Assembly: GCF_000239855.1 (NCBI RefSeq)
Contig: NZ_BADT01000001.1
Span: 1 to 49,151 of the forward strand
From: Pseudoalteromonas sp. BSi20652
GTDB taxonomy: Bacteria; Pseudomonadota; Gammaproteobacteria; Enterobacterales; Alteromonadaceae
Length of the DNA stretch: 49,151 bases
Reading direction: 5' to 3'
The notes under the pieces are model-generated. The model made no database searches and was not told where the DNA came from. It saw nothing but the letters and a program-made list of their open reading frames with translations. This document shows, piece after piece, positions 25,054 to 34,861 of this stretch. The position numbers were made by a program, and so were the translations under genes. The number at the start of each line of letters is the position of its first letter. The first letter of the stretch is position 1.

Positions 25054-27993
25054 TTAAAATTTAGCGCGAATACCAAAGCTGTAACGGCGATCCGCTTCAG
25101 TGTACTTCCAAGCACCACCTAGTTCAGATAGGTAGATAGAAGGCTCACCCGTTAAGTTGGTCGCATTACCTACTAAGGTCACGTTTTCGTTAATATCCCA
25201 GCTTGCAGAGAAATCTAACTGGCCTCTGTCGTCACGGTAGTTATTACCGTAAACAGTGCCTTCTGCTGAAATGCTGCCGTCTGAGTTAATATTTTCTACG
25301 CGTTTTTCGTTTTCAGTATCTAAGAAACTGTCACGGTAGTTATAAGCGACACGAGTCGAGAACCCTTCGTATTCCCAAAATACTTGTAAGTTGTACGTAT
25401 TTTTAGAAATATCTAATAACGGGTTGCCGTTTGGTTGTTCGCTGTCAGCATACGTGTAGTTTGCGTTAATGCCTAAGCCAGAAAATGCACCCGGTAAGCT
25501 TGTGAAGAACTGTTGGTAACCAACTTCAAAACCTTGTACTGAGCCGTTTTCGCCGTTTACATTTTTAACGGTATCAATACCCGTTAGTCCTGCATCACGC
25601 AAGCCTGCAACATGGTTAAAGCCATCAATATCTACAGGATAGTCAGTCGCATCTGAGTAAACTAGGTTGTCTTGTGATACACCTGCAACGTCAAGCTGAC
25701 ATACTTGGTTCCACTGAGTTACGTTTTGACCTGCTGTTGTGCTTGAAGCAGCTACACAGCTACTTTCGTTACTCAAGAAAGACTCAACATCTTTATAAAA
25801 TAAAGCGAAAGACAGTACGTTACCTTCATCAAAGTAATGCTCTACTGATAAGTCGTATTGCGTTGCACGGTATGGTTCTAAATCAATAGAGCCTTGTGTT
25901 GCGCCTGTAATGTCGTTATTAACGTCAAACGCAGGGCTTAGCTCGCTAAAGTCAGCGCGGCGCATAACTTTTGCAGCAGCAAAGCGGAATAATGTTTCGT
26001 CTGAGTAGTTATACGTAACGTTTAAGCTTGGTAAAAAGTCGCTGTAGTCATTGTCGCCAGTTACTTTTTCACCATTAAGAAATACGCTTGATTCTAAATC
26101 TGTAGTCACATAACGACCACCCACAATCGCAGTGATGTTATCAAAGTCTAAGTACGCTGATATATACACGGCGGCGGTATCTTCAACTACGTTACGGTAT
26201 GCGCTTTCTTGAAACACTTGGTTATCTGAAAGACTCCCTGTTGACGCTAGGTTAGTGCCTGCAAGTAACTGCTGAAGTTGAGCATAAGTATTAGCTGGGT
26301 TAGATAAACCGTTGTAGCTTAAAAACGTTAGTAGGTCGTTTTGTCCCGAATGACCTAATTGGTCAAAAGAGTTGTCGTGGCTAACTGTTGTAAAGCTATT
26401 TGAAAAAGCAGCGTTGTAGTCATCAACCCATAAAGTAGCTAACGAACCGTCTGAGTCGTTAAATGCATTTTTATAAATGTCTTTAATTTCTACTTTGTAT
26501 TGCTCATATTCGTAATCGCGGTTAGTAACACGTACACCTGCTTTTACTTTAGACACCCAGTTTAAGCTGCTGAGTGGCTCAAACATTTCAACATCAAAAC
26601 GAATAGCTGTTTCGTCATTGTCTGTTCTTCTATCTTCACTTTTAAATGTACGCAGAGCTAAGTTTTGTGGGTCAGTAAATGCATTTGGATCTGAGTGAAT
26701 GATGCTTGGTAATTTATTACCGTCTTGAGAAAATGCACCATCATATAAATGATTTGTTAGCTGAGTTCCGCCACTTGCTTCAAATGTTGATTTTTCGATT
26801 GGGCGAAGTGTAAATTCAGAATCAGGTCTTACGCTTTGTGATGATGCTACCGCAATTTCACCAGAGATTTTTATACTGTCAGTCAGGTTCCACTCTGCAC
26901 CAAGTGCATTTGAAAACGAGTCAGTTTCACGAAAGTCACTGTATGTTTTAGGGATACCAAATTCGTTTGTTAGCGTGTAATTATTTACGCCGTTAGCATC
27001 TTGAGTTGTGTTTGCATCTGTTGATAATGAACCCGCAACACCTAGAATAGAGTTACCACTTTGCTCACCAGAGCGTTTGGTACCGCTTAAATCAAGATAC
27101 ACCATGCCATTACCTGAGCGTGGTGCCCACTGAAGTGATAAATTTACAGCAGTACGCTTACGCTGTTCTACATATTGTTCAACACTGTGCTCGTCTCGTA
27201 CGATAGCGTTGCCACTGGGTGTATTACCTGCTTGGCCATTAATCTCAATGTTTTGAGGTTTAACACGGCTAGACGTTTCATCTTGGCGGATTTCACGATC
27301 TTGAAACGAAAACATAGCAATGGCACCAAAGGTCCCCATTTCGTCAAAGTCCCAATTGTTACCAAGCGAACCGCTAAAAATAGGCGCTACTTTTTCTGTT
27401 TTATCAGCGTACTCACCATCTAATGAAATTGCACCAGTTAGCTTATCTAGCTCTAATGGACGAACCGTTTTTAAACTAACCGTTCCCCCTAATGCGCCTT
27501 CAATCATATCGGCAGTTGGAGACTTAACAACTTCGACTGTTTTTAAGAAGCTTGACGGGTAATCTTGCAGACTAATACCATCACGAGAGTCACCAATAGT
27601 AGAGCGACCATTTAGTTCAACACGGTTTTGCGGTAAACCACGAATCGAAACACTGTCACCCACACCAAAATCGGTGTTAATAGATACGCCAGTAATGCGT
27701 TGCAGCGCTTCAGCGATATTATTGTCAGGTAACTTACCAATATCTTCAGCAACAATAGCATCGACAATACGACCGTCGGTGCGCTTAAGCATTGCTGCCG
27801 CTTTCATACTTCCTAGCATGCCTCTAACTTCAATAACTTCAATATCACTGTTAGATGTTTCTGGTGTGTTTTGTGCTTCTTGCGCAGCTAAAGCTGACGA
27901 AGTCATCAATAAAAATGCAGCTGCACCCATTAATTTTGAATGGTTTTGTTTGCTGTTTTTTATTATTGAGGAAGTAATTCGATTGAGTTCCAT
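25054..27993 (-). CDS. TonB-dependent outer-membrane receptor
   Basis: A 979-residue receptor. It has a signal peptide ending SALAAQ, a TonB-box-like DIEVIEVRG, a plug domain (about 80-190) with DNNIAEALQRITGVSI and VSIRGLPQNRVELNGR, and a 22-strand barrel ending YSFGIRAKF with a terminal Phe. Size and plug sequence match the large receptors of the TIGR01782 type, which import oligosaccharides, iron chelates or vitamins. No adjacent hydrolase or regulator indicates the ligand. The 496-bp upstream region suggests elaborate regulation, but I cannot name an operator. Confidence 0.93.
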   Translation of the reverse strand: MELNRITSSIIKNSKQNHSKLMGAAAFLLMTSSALAAQEAQNTPETSNSDIEVIEVRGMLGSMKAAAMLKRTDGRIVDAIVAEDIGKLPDNNIAEALQRITGVSINTDFGVGDSVSIRGLPQNRVELNGRSTIGDSRDGISLQDYPSSFLKTVEVVKSPTADMIEGALGGTVSLKTVRPLELDKLTGAISLDGEYADKTEKVAPIFSGSLGNNWDFDEMGTFGAIAMFSFQDREIRQDETSSRVKPQNIEINGQAGNTPSGNAIVRDEHSVEQYVEQRKRTAVNLSLQWAPRSGNGMVYLDLSGTKRSGEQSGNSILGVAGSLSTDANTTQDANGVNNYTLTNEFGIPKTYSDFRETDSFSNALGAEWNLTDSIKISGEIAVASSQSVRPDSEFTLRPIEKSTFEASGGTQLTNHLYDGAFSQDGNKLPSIIHSDPNAFTDPQNLALRTFKSEDRRTDNDETAIRFDVEMFEPLSSLNWVSKVKAGVRVTNRDYEYEQYKVEIKDIYKNAFNDSDGSLATLWVDDYNAAFSNSFTTVSHDNSFDQLGHSGQNDLLTFLSYNGLSNPANTYAQLQQLLAGTNLASTGSLSDNQVFQESAYRNVVEDTAAVYISAYLDFDNITAIVGGRYVTTDLESSVFLNGEKVTGDNDYSDFLPSLNVTYNYSDETLFRFAAAKVMRRADFSELSPAFDVNNDITGATQGSIDLEPYRATQYDLSVEHYFDEGNVLSFALFYKDVESFLSNESSCVAASSTTAGQNVTQWNQVCQLDVAGVSQDNLVYSDATDYPVDIDGFNHVAGLRDAGLTGIDTVKNVNGENGSVQGFEVGYQQFFTSLPGAFSGLGINANYTYADSEQPNGNPLLDISKNTYNLQVFWEYEGFSTRVAYNYRDSFLDTENEKRVENINSDGSISAEGTVYGNNYRDDRGQLDFSASWDINENVTLVGNATNLTGEPSIYLSELGGAWKYTEADRRYSFGIRAKF

Positions 27994-28489
27994 GTATCTC
28001 TCCCAGTTGGGTAATTGTGTGTTGTTAGTGAATGTTGGTTTACCAATTTTCTCAGTTGTTTCTGTTTTTTTGTCATACAGAAGATGTGGTTGAAATTAGT
28101 TCAATTAGTGCGTTAATACAAGTTTTGTTTACCAATAACGTGCTTTTGGTATTACAACTTTGGTCTAATGTGGGTATATAGTTAATTAATTTAATGGGTT
28201 AAGTTATTCTTTTGTTTTTAAATGAAGTTGAAAGTTTGAACGTAATACGGGTGCATAGGTTTTTTATCGTTGTTTTTAAATTTAATATGCTAAAAAATAG
28301 ATAGGTTTAATCTTATTTATATGAGGAGTATGAGGTTTTAATTCATAAAAAAGCTGCTTTATTGGTTGGTAAGTGGCCTGTTAGTGTAAGTTTTCTCACA
28401 AGCGTGGTGTTTATTTACTCAATATGCAATGCCAAGTTTTAATCGAAATAATAAGAGAATACAAATCACTTTTTTATTAAGGTTTTGTT
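27994..28489. other. long AT-rich upstream region of the TonB receptor
   Basis: About 496 bp with no gene seen. It must hold the promoter of the minus-strand TonB-receptor gene. It contains many short T/A runs but no clear inverted-repeat operator or riboswitch. Confidence 0.35.
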
Positions 28490-28687
28490 TTGATTTATAT
28501 TGGTAATATTTTTTTATTTTTATTTTTACTAATATTGGTTAACCAAATTCATTTGCTCTTTTGTTGCTTATACAACGAAATATATTTTGATAACCGAAGC
28601 GTAAAATTAAAATATGGACTTAGGAGGGTATTTTATTTAGGCGTTGGTTATTTTATTACCGTATTTAATATGCCAGTGTTTAGCTAG
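28490..28687 (+). CDS. possible small membrane protein, 65 aa
   Basis: A TTG start at 28490 has AAGG 7 bases before it. The product has one or two hydrophobic helices (about 3-28 and 48-62) with a polar middle. The region is very AT-rich, so the frame could be chance. No family is recognised. Confidence 0.3.
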   Translation: MIYIGNIFLFLFLLILVNQIHLLFCCLYNEIYFDNRSVKLKYGLRRVFYLGVGYFITVFNMPVFS

Positions 28688-28793
28688 CTTGCGTTTAGGT
28701 TAACTATTTTTTGGTATTAAACTTTTAAAGTAAGGGGGATCGGTGTTTGGTTATTTATTACGTTTTATTTTAGTTATTAAGTTATTACAACTT

Positions 28794-28826
28794 AAAAAGC
28801 CCCGCATTATCAATGCGGGGCTTTTT
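28794..28826. terminator. strong bidirectional terminator
   Basis: A 15-bp perfect stem, AAAAAGCCCCGCATT with AATGCGGGGCTTTTT, encloses a 3-base loop, with T runs on both strands. It ends dps on the minus strand and would also end the small frame at 28490. Confidence 0.88.
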
Positions 28827-28860
28827 TAATTTCAATTGTTAGCTAATTATGACGACGTGC

Positions 28861-29385
28861 TTACTTTGTTAATTGACCTGTCGAAGACTCAATATGAGCG
28901 CGAATAAACCACTGAAATTGCTCTAACTGCGCCAATTGGCTAGTGATCATGTCTTCTGAAACAGGATCTAGTCCAGAAAGGCTATCTATAGCCTTACGGT
29001 GATCGGCGTTAATACCGTTATACACTTTATTAAGTGCGCCTAAATGCTCTGTTACTAAGCCTTTACCTAGTGAATATTCATCCCATGTGCGACGATCTAC
29101 TATTGATTTTGGCGTACCTACTGGTATTCCACCAAGCGTAGCAATACGTTCTGCAATGGTGTCTGTCATTTCGCGTACCAATTCAACCTGAGGGTCTAAC
29201 ATTTCGTGTACGCCAATAAAGTTAGGACCAACCACGTTCCAGTGGATATGCTTTAAAGTAAGTTGTAAATCTAAAAGTGCAACCATACGATTATCGAGTG
29301 TTGCTATTGTTTTTTGAGCTGATTCGTCACTCATACCAGGCGCGGTAAAGTTAGCGGTTTTGCTTGATTGATTACTGTTACTCAT
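28861..29385 (-). CDS. dps: Dps-family DNA-binding ferritin
   Basis: A 174-residue Dps protein that forms a dodecamer, oxidises iron with peroxide and protects DNA. The ferroxidase residues are visible in LKHIHWNVVGPNFIGVHEM and DTIAERIATLGG (His/Asp/Glu set). A polar N-terminal tail (MSNSNQSSKTANF) resembles the DNA-binding tail. A strong ribosome site, AGGAGG, lies 5 bases before ATG 29385. It is followed by a strong terminator, so it is a single gene. Confidence 0.92.
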   Translation of the reverse strand: MSNSNQSSKTANFTAPGMSDESAQKTIATLDNRMVALLDLQLTLKHIHWNVVGPNFIGVHEMLDPQVELVREMTDTIAERIATLGGIPVGTPKSIVDRRTWDEYSLGKGLVTEHLGALNKVYNGINADHRKAIDSLSGLDPVSEDMITSQLAQLEQFQWFIRAHIESSTGQLTK

Positions 29386-29621
29386 AATTCCTCCTGCTTA
29401 AGTAATATATTGCTCATATAATATGTTGCGTTATGAGCGTGACTTAAACTTAATAAAGCAACGGCTATGCCACAAGTGGATTTATTTAAAAGCAATTAAA
29501 AAACATGTGGTTATATTTTTATTTGAGGCAGTAGATAATGTGTGAAACATTCGATTTTTGAAAAGCCTGCATATATTTGTAAAATGTGCAGACTTCGATT
29601 TAATGACGCTTATAGTGTTTA

Positions 29622-29746
29622 GGACGTGTTTATCTTTGGAGGTTTAATTTGTAACAGTGTGCTTTATTTTTAGGCAAGGCAGAGCTTATGTAATGTGGTT
29701 ATTGCCCGTAAATAGGTGATAACACCCATAAAAACTAAACACGGCC
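29622..29746. mobile_element. short MITE-like copy
   Basis: This 125-bp copy begins GGACGTGTTTATCTTTGG and ends near CTAAACACGGCC, with the internal motif TTTTTAGGCAAGGCAGAGC. It matches the reverse complement of the right part of the element at 24734-25044. It sits downstream of the DUF2237 gene. The surrounding 29386-29745 gap contains no gene. Confidence 0.55.
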
Positions 29747-30114
29747 TAAACTTTAGCTATATATTCATGTGCTTTTAAAACATCCAGCGAGACTACTTCT
29801 AGCGCTTTTTTATTTGTGGCTTCAAGTACCACTGGTGGCGCAACGCTTGCTGAAATAGCATGAAGCCATCTTACTGCGCACAGGCACCATTTATCACCGG
29901 CTTTTAAACCTTCAAAATCGTAAAGAGGATTAGGGCTTATTAAGTCGTTACCTTGCGATTTTGAAAACTGTAAAAACTCGTCAGTCATAATTGCACATAC
30001 ACTGTGATTCCCAAGATCTGACTCTGGTACATAACAAAACCCTTCACGTGTGTATCCACCATTACCGCAACATAATTTTAAACGTGTACCGAGTACATTA
30101 AATTGATTCGCCAT
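29746..30114 (-). CDS. DUF2237 family protein
   Basis: A 122-residue soluble protein. NVLGTRLKLCCGNGGYTREGFC, DLGNHSVCAIMTDEFLQFSK, GDKWCLCAVRW and PPVVLEATN are the conserved DUF2237 blocks, with several conserved Cys. Function is unknown. It follows the glutathionylspermidine gene on the same strand with about 80 bp between. Confidence 0.87.
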   Translation of the reverse strand: MANQFNVLGTRLKLCCGNGGYTREGFCYVPESDLGNHSVCAIMTDEFLQFSKSQGNDLISPNPLYDFEGLKAGDKWCLCAVRWLHAISASVAPPVVLEATNKKALEVVSLDVLKAHEYIAKV

Positions 30115-30193
30115 GAAAAGACCTTAATTTGTTGTGTTTAATGGAGTTGATAAGTTTAAGCCCGCAACAATATGACGGGCTTAATAATGCTTA

Positions 30194-32062
30194 TTATTTA
30201 ATACGCAGTGCCATACAATCGCTATGACCGTTAATGATCATGCTTTTATCAACACGTACGCCACCACCCGAGTATTTACCAGCTGCCGTAAAGCTACATA
30301 TTTGTACAAAGTAGTCATCTACTTTAGGCAGTGCAAATAACTGTTGGTATATCTGGTCTTGCTCGGCAAAGTGCCCCGCTGTTTTTTCGATAATTTGCTG
30401 CTGTTCATCAACAAGTTGAATGTTGGCGCCGCAGCGTCCTACTATCGGTTTAACTACATAACCGGTTTGCAATAACTCGTCGTTAAGTTCAAACGCGGTA
30501 TTAAGTAAATACTTATGGTTAGGGAACAAGCTCCAAAGTATTGGCAAAATTGCCTTATTGCTTGGAATTAATGTCCACAGTGGTTCAAACACCATCACAT
30601 TTTTACGCAGTAGTACATCCACTAGGCGCGGAGTTTTACCTGTTTGCCATTGTGGTTCAAAGTTATCAGTTAGTAATTGATCAGCTTCGCATTCCTCACG
30701 AATTTGATCAAGAGCAGTTTCCCACGACCACGTTTTCCACACATAACTGAGCTTATCGCCATCGGCATCTACTATGTTGCCAGATTCATTCCAGCTAAGT
30801 GCGCTTAAACCAATTACTAACTTACATTCAAAGCCTGCGGCTTCAATGGCTTCTTTCATAAATAATGCGTGGTAATGTTCTTCAGGTTCATCGTCTTGTA
30901 AAATATGAACAAGACCTTTTACCTCACTTTTACGCCATGCTTTTACGAGGTCTTTAAATAAATTATGACCTGCGTCTACACCTGTTTTAACACCAAAGTG
31001 TTTTGCCCACTTGCCCTGAACTTTGCCGCTTTCCATATAGCACGATGCCGAATCGCAATTGTATTCGTAAACCTTTAAGCCTGCAGCGGTTAAGGCGAAG
31101 TCAAACCGACTGGTAATTAACTGGTTTAAGCGGTTATCCCACGATTGACGAATTTTATTTAGCACAACATCGGGTAAATTAAACTTTTTTAATAACTCAG
31201 GGTGCTGCAATACATAATCGGTTGCATGCATAAATAAGCCATGTAACTCGTTAGTCGCATGCTCAATGGTTTGTTGCGCCGTTTGAGATATCGCAAAGTA
31301 ATTATGTTGATCTTCATCTATTGAGGTTAATTTATGACCTTGCATCATTTCTACGTAAGCAGCTTCATCGTCATTCGCAATATTTAACCATGACTTATTT
31401 GCTTGCCCTGTATCTGCTGTTTTATGGGCTTCTATAGTAAATAAGTCAGTGTTTAGCTCAGACGTTGGCTCAGCATATTCTATTTCATCAGTTTGTGTCA
31501 TCCAGCCTAAAATAGTGGCGTCGCTGTAAGAACACTCAATCCAGTAGTCGCCATCTTTAGTTACTTTTGCTTTTAGTTCACGGCACCAGTTTTGATCTTT
31601 TGGCCATATTTGATGTCCTACATTTTGCTCAGCAATACGTATTTTGTCCTCATGTACTTCCACGACTACAGCAACATGACCTGTTTCTTCAAACTCGCCG
31701 CCTTCTTCCCAAATAAGTAGACTACCTAATTGAGGGTGATGTTTAGCACCATTTTTAAATGCGTTTAGTGGCAGTCTGTTTTGACTATTTACATCGCGCA
31801 CTGAGCGCAGCTCAAAAATATCGTAAGCCATGGCAATATCATCAAAAATATAACCATGGGTGAGATACATCCATCGGCGCGCAAACTCAACACATTGCCA
31901 TTTATAGCCCATGTAAATGCCATCAAGGTAACTACGATAGGCGCTACGATTAGGATAAATGCTTTCATCAGCCGTATCATAATCAGATGAGTAAACAGCA
32001 ACATTACCAGGTGCATAACCTAATAAAGTACCAAAATCACTAGCAGGAGCAGAAGATTTCAT
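30194..32062 (-). CDS. gss: bifunctional glutathionylspermidine synthetase/amidase
   Basis: A protein of about 622 residues that makes and hydrolyses the glutathione-spermidine conjugate. The N-terminal CHAP amidase (about 30-190) has GYKWQCVEFARRWM with the catalytic Cys and a downstream HVAVVVEV His. The C-terminal ATP-grasp synthetase (about 230-620) includes KVYEYNCDSASCYMESG and the final YSGGGVRVDKSMI segment. Length matches the E. coli enzyme (619). ATG 32062 is used; TTG 32068 is in frame, but neither has a clear ribosome site. The conjugate is thought to protect protein thiols in oxidative stress. Confidence 0.92.
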   Translation of the reverse strand: MKSSAPASDFGTLLGYAPGNVAVYSSDYDTADESIYPNRSAYRSYLDGIYMGYKWQCVEFARRWMYLTHGYIFDDIAMAYDIFELRSVRDVNSQNRLPLNAFKNGAKHHPQLGSLLIWEEGGEFEETGHVAVVVEVHEDKIRIAEQNVGHQIWPKDQNWCRELKAKVTKDGDYWIECSYSDATILGWMTQTDEIEYAEPTSELNTDLFTIEAHKTADTGQANKSWLNIANDDEAAYVEMMQGHKLTSIDEDQHNYFAISQTAQQTIEHATNELHGLFMHATDYVLQHPELLKKFNLPDVVLNKIRQSWDNRLNQLITSRFDFALTAAGLKVYEYNCDSASCYMESGKVQGKWAKHFGVKTGVDAGHNLFKDLVKAWRKSEVKGLVHILQDDEPEEHYHALFMKEAIEAAGFECKLVIGLSALSWNESGNIVDADGDKLSYVWKTWSWETALDQIREECEADQLLTDNFEPQWQTGKTPRLVDVLLRKNVMVFEPLWTLIPSNKAILPILWSLFPNHKYLLNTAFELNDELLQTGYVVKPIVGRCGANIQLVDEQQQIIEKTAGHFAEQDQIYQQLFALPKVDDYFVQICSFTAAGKYSGGGVRVDKSMIINGHSDCMALRIK

Positions 32063-32495
32063 AAACAAAAATGTTCAAAATAAGGGTGTAATAATTTGCT
32101 GACTATATGAGCGAAACACTGTGATAGCAAGATATAAAATAGGTTTAATTTGAATTAAATTTAGACGTTAAAAAAGAGTCTAAAATTATTTTTCATAACA
32201 AGTAATTTTGAGAATCTCATTTAATAAATTTTCTTATCTAATTTTTATGTGTGCACAACGTTACTTTTTGTTGTCACGCTATTTTTAGCGTTAATTCAAC
32301 ACATCTGTGTCCATACAATCAATATATTGCGATACGCAAAAAGACGGTAAGTAGTGGTAACTGTGTTATTGATATAATTGCTGAATATTAACGTTGAAAG
32401 TTACAAGGCGGGGAGCATCACTCTTTTGGGTACTAATATAGAAAGAAGATTTAACTGATCTAGAGATAAATGCAAGGATGGTAGGTTTAATGTAA
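32063..32495. other. intergenic region
   Basis: No gene of useful length is seen on either strand between gss and the terminator at 32496. The part next to 32062 must contain the gss promoter. Confidence 0.35.
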
Positions 32496-32528
32496 AAAGA
32501 GCAAGATGCGTGATGTATCTTGCTCTTT
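32496..32528 (-). terminator. terminator of the DUF6515 gene
   Basis: AAAGAGCAAGAT pairs with ATCTTGCTCTTT around a 9-base loop; read on the minus strand it is followed by TT and AC. It lies 16 bases after the stop at 32544. Confidence 0.75.
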
Positions 32529-32543
32529 GATCTAATGTAAATT

Positions 32544-33299
32544 TTAGCTTAGCTTTATAGCAAGGTACTTTATTTCATCACCACTTATTTGCGGTAAAAA
32601 ATAAATATCACCGTACTTAAAGTATTGCTGTGAGTTAACGATTACCGCCTCCGCTGTTAAAGGCAGTGAATCGTATGTTTGGCCTAAGCTATAGTTGTTC
32701 ACATTATCTACTTTTATTGCTCTATTAAGAGGGATTTTAGGCTCATCAACTACAATATAACCGTTATTATCCTCAATATAATATACGTTTTGGTATGTGT
32801 AGTAGCTGGTGTTATGGCGCTTAAAATGTCTGTAGTTTCTAGGCAGCGCACTTATACGTAAGCCTCTAGGGGGGTTAACTGCATGGTAGCCTCTTTTGGC
32901 TTTGCGATAATAAAGGCCGTCGTTAAACGTAAATGAAATACCATTAAATCTGATCGATGCGCTATTGCGTGGTAAATGGTTTATAAATCTGTTTTGTTTG
33001 TAAGCGACCGAATTATGATGCTTTGTTAAGAAGCTATATTTGCGGTGGTTGTAGCGGTTTTGTTCACGCTTTTCCTGTTTGTACTTTGCGAGTTTACGTT
33101 TTTCTTGCTTACGGTCTTCTCGTTTTTCTTTTTTATGCTCAATACGCTGCTTTTTTTCATGACGGCGTTCATCGCGTTTATATTCAACACGCTTATCGTG
33201 ATCGCGTTTATAGCTCTCTCGCTCGTCTGGTGCTCCAAGCGCAGAGCCTGATACTACGCCAATGGCCAGCAGTGCAGGTAGTAAAAAAGTAAGTTTCAT
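32544..33299 (-). CDS. exported DUF6515-like protein with charged N-terminal tract
   Basis: A 251-residue protein with a signal peptide ending GSALGA. A 60-70-residue tract made almost only of Lys, Arg, Glu, Asp, His and Gln follows (about 25-90), rich in KRE-type repeats. The C-terminal part has short strands of the DUF6515 type: FNDGLYYRKAKRGYHAVNPP, LPRNYRHFK, YYTYQNVYYIEDNNGYIVV and QQYFKYGDIYFLP. It is predicted periplasmic. The charged tract may form a helix that contacts nucleic acid, lipid or wall polymers; this is inference. It is preceded by GAGG. Confidence 0.75.
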   Translation of the reverse strand: MKLTFLLPALLAIGVVSGSALGAPDERESYKRDHDKRVEYKRDERRHEKKQRIEHKKEKREDRKQEKRKLAKYKQEKREQNRYNHRKYSFLTKHHNSVAYKQNRFINHLPRNSASIRFNGISFTFNDGLYYRKAKRGYHAVNPPRGLRISALPRNYRHFKRHNTSYYTYQNVYYIEDNNGYIVVDEPKIPLNRAIKVDNVNNYSLGQTYDSLPLTAEAVIVNSQQYFKYGDIYFLPQISGDEIKYLAIKLS

Positions 33300-33608
33300 A
33301 GTATTGCCTCGTTTATGTTGTTACACAACTGAGTTCAATATTAGCGTCTCAAACTGAATGCTAACTGACATGCAATAGTAAACCAGCTTATGCTTACAGC
33401 TTTTTACATTTTGCTGACGATTCTTGACATAAGCTTCCATTTTTTCGGTTTTAGGTGCGTTTTAATGCTGTAATACATTAAAGTATGTATTTTATTACGT
33501 GGACTCTATTTGTACATTCTAAATAGTTAGCCAAATGAAGCGTAATACTAAACAACATAGGTTTGAAAAATTAATGTTAAAGTTAAGCCTTCCATGGCCT
33601 TGTATTAA
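33300..33608. other. intergenic region
   Basis: About 309 bp between two minus-strand genes, DUF6515 and nemA. It contains the DUF6515 promoter and the 3' end of nemA. I see no gene and only a weak possible hairpin near 33580. Confidence 0.3.
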
Positions 33609-34748
33609 TTACTTTTGATAAAACGGGTAATCGCTATAACCCACTTCGGTGCCGCCATACATGGTCGCTGCATCGGCTTCGTTAAACGTCCAATTATTCG
33701 CTATACGCTCTGGTAAATCAGGGTTAGCTATAAATGGGCGACCAAATGCAAATAAATCACCGTAACCTTCGCCTAAAATACGAATTGCCTTTTCTACTGT
33801 ATATTTACCAGCATAAATAATGCGACCAGAGAACTCAGCTCTTACCGCTTTGTAAAACTGTTCTGGTAAATCAGGGGCGTTATCCCAATCAGCTTCCGCA
33901 ATTGATAGATAAGCAATACCTGCTTGTTCAAGTATTTTTACAGCTTCTACATAAGTGTGGTGAGGGTTTGATTCTACAAGTCCTAAATACACTCTTGTTT
34001 CATCTGTACTTGCAAACAAAGGAGCAAAACGTACACCTAAACGATCGGCACCCACTACGCCACTCACAGCATCCACTATCTCTTTCAAAAAGCGCAGGCG
34101 ATTAGTAAGTGTTCCACCGTATTGATCGTCACGATTGTTAGTATGCTCAGAAATAAACTGATTAACTAAATACCCGTTAGCGCAATGAAGCTCCACACCA
34201 TCAAAGCCGGCTTCAAGGGCGTTGCGTGAAGCTTGAGCATACATATTTACTAGTTCACCAACCTCAGCAGTGCTTAGTGCGCGCGGTTCACTTGGATTAG
34301 CGAGTGCACCTTCACTAGGTGCGGTTTCGATAAATACTTTTACATTGTCAGCAACAATATCTGAAGGACCAACCGGTTTATCTGCACTTGGTTGTAGCGA
34401 CGTGTGCGATACACGACCTACATGCCAAAGCTGAGCAAAAATAACACCGCCTTTAGCGTGGACGGCTTTTGTTACTTTTTTCCAGCCTTCAATTTGTACT
34501 TGCGAGTGAATACCAGGGGTCCACGCGTAGCCTTGACCTCGAGGTTCTATTTGTGTGCCTTCGGTAACCATAAAACCAGCCGATGCGCGCTGTGCATAAT
34601 ACTGTGCCATTAATTCATTAGGGATATTACCCGGCTGAGTGCTGCGAGAGCGTGTTAGGGGTGGCATTACAATTCGGTTTTTAAGCGTGAAAGGGCCAAG
34701 CTCAATTGATGAGAATAAAGAGGCGGTATTAACTAATTCTGATTTCAT
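33609..34748 (-). CDS. nemA: old yellow enzyme (alkene reductase)
   Basis: A 379-residue FMN-dependent flavoprotein that reduces activated alkenes, N-ethylmaleimide and nitro compounds. It has IVMPPLTRSRS near the N-terminus, TEGTQIEPRGQGY, FAQLWHVGRVS, the FMN/substrate motif HCANGYLVNQF (His and Asn ligands), the family signature NNRDDQYGG, and FGRPFIANPDLP. It diverges from a LysR gene at 34862, which probably regulates it; E. coli nemA is instead regulated by NemR. Confidence 0.92.
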   Translation of the reverse strand: MKSELVNTASLFSSIELGPFTLKNRIVMPPLTRSRSTQPGNIPNELMAQYYAQRASAGFMVTEGTQIEPRGQGYAWTPGIHSQVQIEGWKKVTKAVHAKGGVIFAQLWHVGRVSHTSLQPSADKPVGPSDIVADNVKVFIETAPSEGALANPSEPRALSTAEVGELVNMYAQASRNALEAGFDGVELHCANGYLVNQFISEHTNNRDDQYGGTLTNRLRFLKEIVDAVSGVVGADRLGVRFAPLFASTDETRVYLGLVESNPHHTYVEAVKILEQAGIAYLSIAEADWDNAPDLPEQFYKAVRAEFSGRIIYAGKYTVEKAIRILGEGYGDLFAFGRPFIANPDLPERIANNWTFNEADAATMYGGTEVGYSDYPFYQK

Positions 34749-34861
34749 TTTAAATTCTCTTATAAAGCAAACAAAGGCTTAAATAGTGGTTAAGCAACAT
34801 TGGCAGCATAGAGATTTAAAGATACAATTTGAAACAACAGTTTTTTGTTTTAGATACAATT

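Noticed and set aside
33023-33292. Several frames on both strands across the charged part of the DUF6515 gene
   Set aside because: Lys/Arg/Glu codon repeats keep other frames open by chance; only the signal-peptide frame makes sense.
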